A stretch of DNA of 64,000 nt. Origin: Brachypterus glaber. Taxonomy: Eukaryota; Arthropoda; Insecta; Coleoptera; Kateretidae. Every line of letters begins with the position of its first letter. The first letter of the stretch is position 1. Position numbers and translations under genes: made by a program. Shown one piece after another: positions 52,633 to 63,709 of the stretch. The stretch is from the NCBI GenBank assembly GCA_958510825.1, contig OY294047.1, positions 45,429,365 through 45,493,364 of the forward strand. Reading direction: 5' to 3'. The notes under the pieces are model-generated. The model was not told where the DNA came from. It ran no database searches and saw nothing but the letters and a program-made list of their open reading frames with translations.

Positions 52633-53223
52633 GTAGTAGTAGTAGTAGTAAATTTTGGGTTGGCCAAAGCCGGACAACTAGGCCATTTCTGGCCCTTTTT
52701 GTCACCCCAGGCAATCCCAGCCATTTACTAATTTGAGTCCTCCTTGAACCTGCCCGTCCTTTCAATAAAGGTCAGGATATTGGCCCAGGGGAGATCTCTT
52801 AGTTCCTCTTGGTTGAGTCTTTGAGTTTCAAAGACTTGCAACCTGATCCTGTCGTATCTGACACACTCGGCTAAGTAATGAGAGGATGTTTCATCCTCTT
52901 CGCACTCTGGGCATAGTGGACTCTCTAAAATCCGCATTGTTGCCAGGTGCTTCCTTAGCCTGCAGTGGCCCGTGAGGACCCCTACAAGTTGTCTGAGTGC
53001 CGTTCTTCCTTTTTCCAGCAACCAGTCGGTCTTTGATTTGCTTGGGCCAGCTAGGAAGTCCCTAGCTTGCCGGCAACCGTCGACCGCTCTCCATTGCTCC
53101 TTTAGCTTGGTATAAGCCCACTCATCGAGAGCGGTCTTTACCTGCTTCCTTGTAACACCCAATATAGGTTCCGGCCCCGTGCAGGCCATCCCTGATCCGA
53201 GTCTTGCAAGTTCATCTGCCTTC
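52633..53223 (-). mobile_element. 5'-truncated LINE (I/R1-type) insertion, third copy
   Basis: Minus-strand copy of the family at 3.4 and 36.6 kb. The (TAC)n tail appears as AGTAGTAGTAGTAGTAGTA at 52632-52650. An 8-bp direct repeat TCTTATAA flanks it (52625-52632 and 53224-53231); shorter than in the other copies, so less certain as TSD. 591 bp, truncated just upstream of EKADELAR. Confidence 0.85.
52728..53222 (-). pseudogene. LINE ORF2 C-terminal tail, third copy
   Basis: Opens with KADELARLGSG (end of RNase H), continues MACTGPEPILGVTRKQVKTA and the C-terminal domain, and closes with the metal-binding motif CPECEEDETSSHYLAEC and the end GRFKEDSN shared with the 36.6-kb copy. Uninterrupted frame of 165 codons. 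It keeps segments deleted from the 36.6-kb copy (GPEPIL; KGRTA before LRQLVG), so it is the best reference for this region. Confidence 0.85.
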
Positions 53224-53433
53224 TCTTATAAAAATGACGCATATCAATTATAAAAAAAAATAGTTTAGGTGAATCAGATCATCTGATTCAGGTGTGGTTT
53301 AATGAGTTCACTGAAAACTAAAAAAAAATATATAAAATTGTATTGTCAACCGAGTTAAGCATGTGTACCAAAAGTGGGTGAAAAATGCTTTGCCAGATTT
53401 GAGTACAAATATATTTATATCTATATATATATA

Positions 53434-53720
53434 TACAGAGCGGTTCAAAAGTCACCCCATATCGACTTCAAGTTTGGAACTTTTAAATAAGACAACTTAA
53501 ACTATCTTTTAGCATATATTTAATACTTTTAGCTCTTAAAATGTGGGCAGGGGGGCATGGGGGCACATTTTTTTAAATGGAAAGGGGGGTCGTGTAATAC
53601 ATCATTTTAAAGCTTATAAAATTCTCTATTTAAACTAACATTTTTAAATTTTTTAAAAGTCGATATCTCAACTCGATAAAAAGTTAAAAGGGGGGGGTGA
53701 CTTTTGGACCGTAAAGTGTA
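53434..53720. mobile_element. Family C MITE, copy 2, complete
   Basis: TIRs TACAGAGCGGTTCAAAAGTC and complement of GTGACTTTTGGACCGTAAAG plus TGTA. 287 bp; TA ends suggest Tc1/mariner. Upstream is a (TA)n run (53411-53434). Copy 1 is at 8844-9130. Confidence 0.75.
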
Positions 53721-54242
53721 TAAAAGGATTTTAAAAAAGTATTTACTACGTTAACGATCCAAAAGAAAAGGGGAAACCCTGATATAAATTTAAATTCGTG
53801 TCATTTTGCGCTCTCTATTCCCATCGGGGCAAAAAAAAGTTGTGGTCTGTTGCCTAGTGTAATTGGTTTGCGTAAAAGCCATATTTACTTAAACCAAAAA
53901 ATCAGTTTTTTAGTGTGATTACCCGGTAAATCATTATCTTCCTTTTAATTTATATATAGTTATAAATATTGAAATACAAGTTTATGAAATATAACGTAAT
54001 TTCCAAGCGTTTACCTCGCGTCTATCAGATAAAATTTCCACATATACATCGTAATTTCAAGATAAATTAATATTTAATATTCTTGAATCCATTAATTATT
54101 TTTAATAGAAAACTAACACCAAAGGAGACTGTAATAAATTAATATCCTATAAGTGGATATCTAGGAGGATATAATATAGGTATAATGGATGAAGCAGCCT
54201 TTTAGATCAGATAAAAAATCCATTATGGAGTGATTTCAGTCT
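53721..54242. other. Unclassified, with a repeat shared with 25.3 kb
   Basis: 53815-53872 (ATTCCCATCGGGGCAAAAAA, GTTGCCTAGTGTAATTGG) is inverted at 25283-25340. Otherwise AT-rich without features. Confidence 0.45.
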
Positions 54243-54783
54243 AAAACTAGATGAAACGTTGTAAGCACCCTGTCAAAACATCGGCACTATTATACACTAG
54301 AGCCATCTAGTTTGCAAATTTCAAAATAGGTGTTTTGTTTGATTTTAAATTCTGTATCTTTAAAACATTATATTCTAGCAAAACACTGTATATAACATTT
54401 TTTATAGGGCTTAAAAAGAGCTTTCATTTAAAATATAATTTTTTGAAATCTGGTAATAAATATGTGAGATATGCTAAAAAAACCTTTTACTGCTTTAAAC
54501 GGCAATATCTCGAAAACAATGCGTTTTAGGAAAACGTTGTTTATAACATTTATTGACCAATTTAAAATTATCTTTTACATAAGTGGTAAATTAACCAAAT
54601 ACAATAATAATTGTCTTAATTATAAACATAAAACGCTAAAAATACGAGTTTTACCCTATTTTTACCCCCTTACCCCCAATCGTTTAACCCCAAAATCTAA
54701 TCTTCGGAATACGATAAGAAACAATATGCAAAAAACCGCAAGTCGATATCTCATGTAGAAATGGAGTTAGAGAGTATACACCC

Positions 54784-54835
<52 letters not shown>

Positions 54836-54976
54836 GCAAAAAAATTTTTTACTGATTTCGACTCAGAATGGTCTAAAACGTCGAGAAATGTGAAAAAAAC
54901 GTGGTCAAAGATTTTGACTTTTCGGCGAAGATTTCAATACATCGGCACTCTTAGTAGCACTAAGTGCCGATGTAAT
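54243..54976 (+). mobile_element. Family J repeat, copy 2, with expanded (CAGA)13
   Basis: Plus orientation, from ACTAGATGAAACGTTG to the terminal hairpin ATCGGCACTCTTAGTAGCAC/TAAGTGCCGAT. The internal tetranucleotide run at 54783-54834 has about 13 CAGA units, far more than in other copies. Conserved words CAATATCTCGAAAACAATGC, TTACCCTATTTTTACCCC. Confidence 0.75.
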
Positions 54977-55013
54977 ACATAGCAGGTTGATCTTCACACT
55001 TTTATCACATGTA

Positions 55014-55769
55014 AGGTTATTTTCATGGAATAAGTATAAGGCCGGAAATTAAATTTAAAAAATTGTAGCAAATAATTTTATTGAAAAAAATCAAATTCGT
55101 CACAAAATGTGAGAAACAAAGATGGCAATAACCTCTCTTCTCCCCGCTGTTTTCAAGCAAAACATTAACACGTCTGTGCAATCCAATAAAAAGGTTGGTT
55201 ATGGCTTTCTGCGATATGTGGTTCCATTCTTCTTGAGCAGCAACAATTAGCTCCTAAAGGGTGATTATCTCTATTCAAAAAGTCCAAACCTAGGTTTTAA
55301 TTTTAAATTATTTATGTTTTTATGACAAAATTTCATTAAATGTATTTATTTACCCTGTATCTAAAGACGTTTTCTCGAAATAAACTTGATATTTATTTAT
55401 TTATTTTATTGCCATTTTTAGCATGTCTCACACGTTCTCACAAGGATTCATGTCAGGTGAGTTTGCTGGCCAGTTTATTCTTTGAACATTCCCTTACTTT
55501 AGAAAATTCTTAACTCTTCTTGCGCGGTAGGGAGTGGCCTTATCGTCCATAATGAAATTATCTTCAAATTTGTTTCGCAATGAAAGGATAATGGTTGAAT
55601 AATGTTTTGGGCCTAAATGTTTTCCTTGAGAACAGAAGAGGATATACTGGTTATTGACATCTTTGTTTCTCACATTTTGTGACGACTTTGATTATTTATA
55701 ATAAAAATTAATTGATACATTTTTTAAAATTGAATTCCTGGCTGTGTACTAATTCCATGAAAATAACCT
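55014..55769 (-). mobile_element. Tc1/mariner-like element, decayed, long TIRs
   Basis: Inverted ends of about 110 bp (AGGTTATTTTCATGGAAT ... GTCACAAAATGTGAGAAACA AAGATG) bounded by TA at 55012-55013 and 55770-55771. The interior carries a minus-strand transposase remnant. Total 756 bp, shorter than an intact Tc1 element (usually 1.2-1.7 kb), so the 5' part of the gene is deleted. A 165-bp AT-rich stretch at 55265-55430 interrupts the coding remnant. Confidence 0.85.
55118..55660 (-). pseudogene. Tc1/mariner transposase remnant
   Basis: Minus strand, reading from about 55590: NFIMDDKATPYRARRVKNFL (the second catalytic Asp region), then INWPANSPDMNPCENV near 55460, which holds the last acidic catalytic residue of the DDE/D triad in the classic WPxxSPDxNPxE motif. 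After an unrelated insert the C-terminus continues as AAQEEWNHISQKAITNLFIG and LHRRVNVLL near 55250-55150. Stops and frameshifts are present (for example after FLK, and after NV where Trp is expected). The first Asp and the DNA-binding domain are lost. Non-functional. Confidence 0.85.
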
Positions 55770-55771
55770 TA

Positions 55772-56201
55772 TATGTCATAAAGCATTTTAATAAAAGGTA
55801 GAATTGAACCCACCTATTTGTTAGAATAATTTTTGTTTGCGTTTTAAGTTAATTGGGGCCCCAGAATTTTGGTTATGTGATGACCTCCATAACTTTTGAA
55901 TTAGAACAAAAATTACATTATCTTATTAATTGACAACCAAATACGGTTTATTATAAAATTATTAAAAAATTAAATAAAAAAATTAATTTCGAAAAATTAA
56001 AAAAAAAAATAAACTATTAAAAAATATTTAACCAATTTAGGTGATTGTGTTGTTTCTCTCCTTTTTTAACTCATTAATTAAACAAGAGAGCAGACACAGG
56101 TTAACCGGCCTTACCACAAAAAAAAATGCCTATTTAAAATTCCCGCACTTTATGTTGGCACTCCGTATAATGTCAAATGTCTAGTTCCTAAATGATTTTA
56201 T
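55772..56201. other. Unclassified
   Basis: AT-rich, no ORF or repeat partner. Confidence 0.4.
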
Positions 56202-56893
56202 TTACATCGGCACTTAGTGCTACTAAGAGTGCCTATGTATTGAAATCTTCGCCGAAAAGTCAAAATCTTTGTACACGTTTTTTTTTTTTACATTACTCGA
56301 CGTTTTAGACCACTCGAAATCGGTAACAAAAAAATTTGCGTCTGTCTGGGTGTAAACTCTCGAACTCCATTTCTACATGAGATATCGACTTGCGGTTTTT
56401 TGCATATTGTTTCTTATCGTATTCCGAAGAGCTGATTAGATTTTGGGGGTAAACGATTGGGGGTAAGAGGGTAAAAATAGGGTAAAACTCCTATTTTTAG
56501 CGTTTTTTGTTTATAATTAAGGCAATTATTATTGTATTTGGTTAATTTAGCACTTATATAAAAGATAATTTTAAATTGGTCAAAAAATGTTATAAACAAC
56601 GTTTTCCTAAAACGCTTTGTTTTGGAGATATTGGCGTTTAAAGCATGAAAAGGTTTTTTTAGCATATCTCACATACTTAAAACCCCATTTCAAAAAAAAT
56701 ATATTTTAAATAAAAGCTCTTTTTAAGCCCTATAAAAAATGTTATATACAGTTTTTAGCTAGAATATAATGTTTTAAAGATACAGAATTTAAAATCAAAC
56801 AAAACACCTAGTTTGAAATTTGCAAACTAGATGGCTCTAGTGTACAATAGTGCCGATGTTTTGACAGAGTGCTTGCAACGTTTCATCTAGTTT
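56202..56893 (-). mobile_element. Family J repeat, copy 3
   Basis: Minus orientation, from ATCGGCACTTAGTGCTACTA to GTTTCATCTAG. TTTTAT flanks it on both sides (56196-56201 and 56894-56899), a possible 6-bp TSD. The tetranucleotide site has two TCTG units (56340-56348). Confidence 0.75.
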
Positions 56894-57120
56894 TATATTT
56901 TAATTCGTACACTGTTTAAATGTTTAAACGTTATATAATGTGACCGTATTTTACTGACCCTAACAAGTAAGTGAAAAAACATAAACTAAAAATATTTGCT
57001 CAAATTTTCTTAAAAAACGTTAACCATTCATTAACAAAACCTCTTTTTCCCTTACTTCTAGGGTGGTACCAGTATGGTGCCGAAAGCGCTAGGCTGCTAA
57101 TTTTATACTTTTAGTTTTTA
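56894..57120. other. Short unclassified spacer
   Basis: Contains GGGTGGTACCAGTATGGTGC at 57061. Possibly the 5' part of the LINE that follows, but no frame supports this. Confidence 0.3.
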
Positions 57121-57451
57121 TACCAATATACAAAATTTAACTTACATTTATTTAACATTCAAAAAACCTTAAAAAAATATTTGTTTTAAATTTTTTGTAT
57201 TTTTAGTCCAAACCGTCTTTTATTACAAAATAATCTAAGACATTATTTACCCTACATAAACTTAACTGATATTCAAAACATACCAATATACAAAATTTAA
57301 CCTACATTTATTTAACATTTATTTAACATTCAAAAAACCTTAAAAAAATATTTGTTTTAAATTTTTTGTATTTTTAGTCCAAACCGTCTTTTATTACAAA
57401 ATAATCTAAGAGATTATTTACCCTACATAAACTTAACTGATATTCAAAACA
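57121..57451. repeat. 160-bp tandem duplication
   Basis: 57121-57280 and 57281-57451 are almost identical; the second unit has an extra TTTATTTAACA and the change ACATTATTTACC to AGATTATTTACC. The unit contains TTTTTAGTCCAAACCGTCTT. It lies directly upstream of LINE coding sequence and could be within the same element. Confidence 0.8.
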
Positions 57452-57770
57452 GATCTGATATCGATGATGTAGTAAGGCGATGTAGGCTTAAAAGTAGATT
57501 TGAAGAAACAAATAAAATACTTTTGTCTGTATACTGTACAGAGTACAAATTTTTGCAAAACGTAGTCTATGCATCTGAAAATGTTCTACCCCACTATTTA
57601 AAAGTATTCATGGCACAAGCACGATGTATAAACAATTCCTATGGTTACTTTAATCTAGGTCATTTATCATATTCCTGGAAACAAACTATGTACAATTTGT
57701 AATAGGGGTGTTCAAGAAACTTTACAACACGTTTTGTTTCAATGTCCCAGATATGGGCCCCTGAGGATAT
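57452..57770 (+). pseudogene. LINE ORF2 C-terminal fragment with CCHC-like motif
   Basis: One frame reads SDIDDVVRRCRLKSRFEETN and YASENVLPHYLKVFMAQARC to a stop at 57702. Overlapping it in another frame is CTICNRGVQETLQHVLFQCP, the C-x2-C ... H-x4-C pattern typical for the end of LINE ORF2 proteins. One frameshift therefore separates the parts. No ATG; the 5' part is missing. Non-functional. Confidence 0.65.
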
Positions 57771-58132
57771 TCTTAAACTGTCGGTAGATTTTCACGAAAT
57801 GCTATCAAACGCAACTCATATAAAAACTGTTTACAAAACATTATGTAACATATTCAAATTAAGGGCTTTTATAATAAACGAATAAAGTACACATGCAAGC
57901 TTTTGTACCAATATTTTTTTCTCTTTTTAATTATTTTTTTTTTTTAATAAAAAAAAAATCGTCTAATTTTCTTCTAAAAAAAAAAAACAAAAAAAACAGG
58001 AAAAAAAGTTTATGTATTATTCTATTTTAAATTTATTAGGTATAACTGTTAGTATTTATTTGTATTTGTTTTCTTTCTCTCTATTTAATAATTAATGTAT
58101 TTTAGCGATTTGCGAATTTAATTATTAATGTA

Positions 58133-58556
58133 CACGGAAAGAAATTAGTGGGCTCTGCGCTATACATTATAAGATATTTGGTAACAGTGGCAAATTATAG
58201 TGATTTAAGCTATAGATTATAAGGGACACAATAACTAATAATGTTAAAAATAAATTGGAAACGATTATATATATTACAGACACGATTATATTTATTACAG
58301 GCACTATTATAAAATTACAGAAATTTTATTATATTATAAAAATTATTAGCACGGACAATAATTAAATCTATTTAAGCTATAAATGTCATACTATTTGTTA
58401 TATTTTATTATTCACTAAACAATTAAAGTATTTCATATAAATTTTTACACTGACTGCCATAATTGTAAGAGAAAGCCTTGTATTTATATAATAAGCGATT
58501 ATAATTTGCTTGGTATGTGTGTTATAGCGCTCCTAGCTATAATTTTTTTTTCCGTG
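58133..58556 (+). mobile_element. Young MITE pair, copy 2, nested in a LINE
   Basis: Same orientation as 44102-44525, TA at 58131-58132 and 58557-58558. Differences seen: T for C near 58170, AAAATTACAG for AAATTTACAG near 58312, and T for C near 58387. Inserted into the 3' UTR of the LINE, so it is younger than that element. Confidence 0.85.
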
Positions 58557-58910
58557 TATTTATCAAAAATATATCAGTCTGATTGTTATAGAATTGTAAT
58601 TCTGTAAAACAATAAACTATTCTATTCTATTCTATTACAAAATAATCGGGATTTTTAATAATTAATTAAATAATTATCACAATTAAAAATAATTATTGTA
58701 ACTAAGAATTCAGCCAAATGAAAAAAACGTTATTTATATTCTAATTACTGTCTTAAATATTACGACTATAGTGTTATTACCCAACGGGATGTTATCTTAT
58801 GATTTATATAAGTTAAAGCAGTGAAATTAATTAATATTTCGTGGAATAGAGTAGCGTAAATAATAAGTTTATGATGACGTCTGAGATTTATTAAGTTGAA
58901 TCAGTGCATA

Positions 58911-59240
58911 ATAGTTATTTATGGTACTAGTGGGTAAACTAAGATATTAAGAAAATTAACCTGCCAAGCAGGTTAATTTTCGAGAGGGCAATATCGGTTT
59001 ACCCATGAGTGCCATACAAGGTTTTATCCAATAAATAGCTTAGGAATTCATATTTTTATTAAAAATTTTAATGACATTTACAAGAAAATAATTTGACAAG
59101 TGACAGTTGAGTGGGTAAAATAAATAATTATCCACTCAATAAAGTAAAAGCCACGCGGGGGTTATTATTGAGTTTATCTATTTAAAATAAAGCTGGTAAA
59201 TGTCTTATTATCTGTATGTATTGGATAATAATTTTTATCC
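58911..59240 (+). mobile_element. Family G repeat, copy 3 (short-loop hairpin)
   Basis: Plus orientation. The central hairpin has both arms (GAAAATTAACCTGC, GCAGGTTAATTTTC) but a loop of only about three bases; the TGCCCATG word and GAGGCGTCAG are missing compared with copy 2. Confidence 0.7.
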
Positions 59241-59571
59241 AAAATTTCGTATAAGGGCTTCTTTTGGTAACCCAAAAAATCATAATCCAAAATGGCGGAA
59301 TCAATATGGCCGTTTATTTTATTTTGCTTAAATTACCCTAAAATAATAATGTATGGGATTAAAAAGTTTTTCTTAAATATTTTCGGTTATAAAGGAAATC
59401 GAATTATTTTGTAAAATTTTTCAGGGCTAGTGTCAATTTTTAGGGTGCCTACAAACCAACTGATATCTAGTTGAGCATGAAATTTCAAGTTTTCAGTGAC
59501 TCCTAGAAATTCCAGGAGGCTAAAAAAATTAACTCGAATCGAGATAATATCTACAAATTAATAAACTAGAT
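59241..59571. other. Unclassified
   Basis: Contains AAAATGGCGGAATCAATATGG at 59290; no ORF or partner. Confidence 0.35.
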
Positions 59572-60259
59572 GAAACGTTGCAAGCACCCTGTCAAAACTT
59601 CGGCACTATTGTACACTTGAGCCATCTAGTTTGCAAATTTCAAACTAGGTGTTTAGTTTGATTTTAAATTCTGTATCTTTAAAACATTATATTCTAGCAA
59701 AAAACTGTATATAACATTTTTTATAGACTTAAAAAGAGCTTTTATTTAAAATATAATTTTTTGAAATCGGGTTATAAATATGTGAGATATGCTAAAAAAA
59801 CCTTTTACTGCTTTAAACACCAATATCTCGAAAACAATGTAGGAAAACGTTGTTTATAACAATTTTTGACCAATTTAAAATTATCTTTTATATAAGTGCT
59901 AAATTAACCAAATACAATAATAATTGCCTTAATTATAAACAAAAAACGCTAAAAATAGGAGTTTTACCCTATTTTTACCCCCCTTACCCCCAATTGTTTA
60001 CTCCCAAAATCTAATCAGCTCTTCGGAATACGATAAGAAACAATATGCAAAAACCGCAAGTCGATATGTCATGTAGAAATAGAGTTAGAGTTTACACCCA
60101 GACAGACAGACAGACGGACGCAAAATTTTTTTTTACTGATTTCGAATCAGAATGGTCTAAAACGTCGAGAAATGTGAAAAAAACGTGCTCAAAGATTTTG
60201 ACTTTTCGGCGAAAATTTCAATACATCGGCACTCTTAGTAGCACTAAGTGCCGATGTAA
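59572..60259 (+). mobile_element. Family J repeat, copy 4
   Basis: Plus orientation, ACTAGATGAAACGTTGCAAG to the terminal hairpin GGCACTCTTAGTAGCACTAA and GTGCCGAT. (CAGA)4 at 60099-60116, then CGGACG. Lacks the CGTTTTA word after CTCGAAAACAATG near 59838. Confidence 0.75.
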
Positions 60260-60634
60260 TTAAAACGATTTTTAAGAATAAACAACTGTTAACTTACTCA
60301 TGCATGCAGTTTCTCTGGTGCTAATACTTTAATAGGTATCTAAAATAAGTGAGTCTAATTCAAGTGCTTATTAAATTAAGATATGCTAATTAGCATTTCG
60401 ATACGAAAAGTAAAAGTAAAAATATACGATTTTTGATCTCAATGAAACCATTATCTCGAACAATGATCCATTCTTGAGCTACAAAAACTAAAAAGAGACC
60501 TGTTTGGTCATTCTGGCGTGACAAGTGCCAGATTTCTATGAAGAATTATATAAATGTCGACACCAACATGTTATACAAGTCAAAGTATTGTACATGACTA
60601 TAAACACTACTGTACAAATAGTTATTTGCGCTTA
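60260..60634. other. Unclassified
   Basis: AT-rich, no ORF or repeat partner recognised. Confidence 0.4.
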
Positions 60635-61055
60635 AAAGTTTATTTTTTTAAGGTATAGTTATTTTAAACCTTCCCGCTTGTAAACAATCTCCATAGCAAC
60701 GTAAGATACGCATGGGTTGTAAGCGAAATGCCTATGCCCAATTTACACAACCGTAAAACGTTGACGTGCCATTAACGAGAAACAAAACAATGGTTTATTC
60801 CTCTAAATTATTGGAATAAAAGCGATTTTATAAGCAAATTTTGTTTCTACAGAAATACAAAAGTGTTTTTAGCAACAGCTTTATCAATTCTCTTTTTTAC
60901 ATCAAAACATCATAAAAACAAAGTAAGTAAACAAAAATTATAAATTTTGGTTATGTTGACATTCAAAACAAGCCACATGCTTCAGTGTAAATCGGACTTT
61001 GTGGAGTATTTAGCGGCAAATTTAAAATAACTATACCTTAAAAAAATAAACTTTA
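60635..61055. mobile_element. Family D TIR element, copy 2
   Basis: Inverted relative to 13468-13891; TIRs AAAAGTTTATTTTTTTAAGG and TATAGTTATTTTAAA with the complement at the right. TA follows the right TIR; the left flank is AA. Some 90 percent alike to copy 1. Confidence 0.7.
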
Positions 61056-62309
61056 GTAGAGGTAGAAGTGATTTTTTTCTGTGTGAGGTCGTATTTTGTG
61101 GACCGAAGCGGAGCTGATTGTCGTCGCGACGCTCTACAAAAAAACATTTCTTTATTTGCCGGGGAGCTTTTAGTTTCGTCTGGCTATATTTGATGCGCTG
61201 ATTTCGGAACCTTTTTCCGTTTTTCTCGATCAGCTCGTTTTTTTGAGATATAGCGCACAGTGGTGTTTTTGCCTATGGTTGTAGTAAAAAAAAAATTATT
61301 TAGGTCAAATAATTTTTTTTCCGTGGATCTATTCTCTAACAGTGGGGCTCTAGGCCAAAAAAAGCGGATTTAAAATATCTTTATTAGTTTGTTTTAAATA
61401 GGCTTCTAAATTAAAAAAATAAGTTTTTTTCGCACTTATTCGATATATTTTGATAAAAATGTTATATAAATACTAAAGATACGACTCTAATTTTTATACG
61501 CAATACTAACACAAATATGCGGTTTATAAAAATAAAAAAAGTTTTAGAATTAATCCAGTGACGGAGATTAACCAGGGGTTATCGAAAAAAAAAACAACAA
61601 TTTTGAAATATTTTATTTATCTTTTGTAGAGCAACACGATAAATTAAATTTATTATGAAAAAAACAAAACGAAAAAATAAAAAAAAGCTTTTTCTCCTTG
61701 CTTTAAAACATTAAAATAACATTAAATAATTCAAAATATTTTTGTTTTGCTTTCAATAACTTTCTGTAAAATCTCCGTTACTGGATTCAATCTAAAACAT
61801 TTTTATTTTTTACAAATCTCACATGTGTGTCAGTGTTGCCTATAAAAATCAGAGCCATTTTTTTAGTATTTGTATAAAATTTTCATGAAAATATAGCGAA
61901 GAGATACAAAAAAATGTATTTTTTTTTTAATTTAGAAAGCTATAAAAAACAAACGAATAAAGAAAGATATTTGCAGTCCGCTTTTTTGGCTCTAAGCTCT
62001 ATATCCAAATTTCATCCAAATCTGACCGAACCCACTATTTCATGGCACTGGCGCACCGCGATGCGATTTTCAGTGCTTTGGCACCCAAACTATTGATTTT
62101 TGGGAGTTGTTTCCTGGATCAGAATGTCGAGAGCTATAACATATCCAAAATTCAGCCGAAACCACTTTTCCATAAGCAGGGAGCGAGGTCTTTTTAGAGT
62201 CGGTAAGCTTATTTATTGTCAAATTTATTTTTTAGAGTCTAAAAACACGTACAAAAATATAGCCTGGTTAAGAACAATTGATGTTTTTTTTTGTCGACCG
62301 GTGTTATTA
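61056..62309. other. Unclassified, GC-balanced start
   Basis: 61090-61270 is unusually GC-balanced (GACCGAAGCGGAGCTGATTG, GTCGTCGCGACGCTC) and may be host-derived or an old element. 61975-62170 has words such as CATCCAAATCTGACCGAACC. Frames up to 83 codons without domains (61914-62096, 62100-62351). Confidence 0.35.
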
Positions 62310-62606
62310 TTACGTAATCGATGTGTTATTTTTTATGGACAATTTTTTTAGTGAGCTTATGATACTACGTCGTGTATAGGTCAAATTACTATCGACACAG
62401 AGACAAGGTGTGTATTTTAAACTAACAGACAAACCAGCTTTTTGTGCTATTTGTCCAAGAGCCTTATTTTTAGAACGACTCGAGAAATTACACAGGCCAC
62501 TCACTTGACCTAGTGTCTGTAGTTTAAAAGGGTTCAAATTAAGCCGAAGAATTTGTTTGGATCGTTTAGACGATACATTATGTGACTTGTGGGATAGTTT
62601 TCGCAC
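62310..62606 (-). CDS. Unrecognised basic frame, 98 residues
   Basis: Rich in Ser, Lys, Arg and Leu (RKLSHKSHNVSSKRSKQILR). From about residue 30 to 70 the codon composition is more balanced than the surroundings (LGQVSGLCNFSSRSKNKALG). No domain recognised, no splice signals, no partner copy. It may be the remnant of a mobile element protein, or chance. Confidence 0.2.
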   Translation of the reverse strand: MRKLSHKSHNVSSKRSKQILRLNLNPFKLQTLGQVSGLCNFSSRSKNKALGQIAQKAGLSVSLKYTPCLCVDSNLTYTRRSIISSLKKLSIKNNTSIT

Positions 62607-62694
62607 TTAATCAACAATTGGCCAGGAGAAAAGGGCCTATAATGTCGATATGATGATACTTTCTTCAAAAGACAAACAAGTAACATTTACATAA

Positions 62695-63709
62695 TATACA
62701 GGGTGTATTTGAAATAGCGTAGGAAATTTTAACAGGTAATTCTACATTATAAAATATGACAAAAAGTTCCTATAAACATATGTCTAAAAATGCGTCATAA
62801 GGGAGCTACGCCCCTTTGAAAGTGGCTAAAAAAATCGGTTTTTATTTAATAACTCAGGAACCCGTTGAGATATATTAACGAGGTTTTGCACGTGAATTAA
62901 TCCCAATAAGGCCTATCTTTGTATGTCATTTTCACGTACGTATTTAACCCAGGGGTGTGCGAAACGGGAGGGGCTTATCAGTTTTTTGTCCCAAACTTTT
63001 TTCTATGTAACTTTTTTACAATTTTATTTTTGAAATATGATTCCTCAGGTCAAAATACATAAAAAAGGTACTCTTGTTGTAATACTGTAGGATTAAGCGT
63101 TTTCGAGAAAAGTTCATTTGAAGGTGAAATTTCACGGTTCGAGGACAAAAAATTAAATACTAAAATGTCGAAAACCAAAATTTTAATGATGCTATGTTAT
63201 TCTACATCAAAAACTAAGACAAAAAGTTTCCATACATGTAGGTCGAAAAAACGCTTTTAAAGCTACTAGAGCCCTTTAAAAATGGTGCATATTTAGGAGA
63301 CCATAGCTCCATTAGGATTGATTTTTGGAAGTACCTGTATATGAGGTTTTTTTCTTAGTTTTTAATGTACATTCGCTCTGCATCATTAAAATTTTGGTTT
63401 TCAACATTTTAGTATTTAATTTTTCGTCCTCGAACCGTGGAATTTCACCTTCAAATGAATTTTTCTCGAAAACGGTTAATCCTACAGAATTACAACAAGA
63501 GTACCTTTTTTATGTACTTTGAGCTGAGGAATCATATTTCAAAAATAAAATTGCAAAAAAATAAAAACCGATTTTTTTAGCCACTTTCAAAGGGGCGCAG
63601 CTCCCTTATGACGCATTTTTAGACATATACTTATAGGAACTTTTTATCATATTTTATCATGTAGAATCATCTGTTAAAATTTCCTACGCTATTTCAAATA
63701 CACCGTGTA
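62695..63709. mobile_element. Family K foldback, copy 2 (one arm deleted internally)
   Basis: Palindrome with termini TACAGGGTGTATTTGAAATA and complement TATTTCAAATACACCGTGTA. Same word order as 45392-46573. The right arm lacks about 165 bp between AAATTGCAAAAAA (63552) and ATAAAAACCG. The two central phrases are at 63191-63275 and, inverted, 63285-63369. Confidence 0.8.

Larger units (their letters stand above)
57452..58636 (+). mobile_element. LINE 3' end with (CTATT)n tail, split by a MITE
   Basis: ORF2 C-terminal coding remnant (57452-57770), a 3' UTR with poly-A and poly-T runs, the nested MITE 58133-58556, and a tail AATAAACTATTCTATTCTAT plus TCTATT ending at 58636. It differs in sequence from the (TAC)n-tailed family. 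The clade (R1/Jockey-like by its zinc-binding tail) is a guess. Confidence 0.65.
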
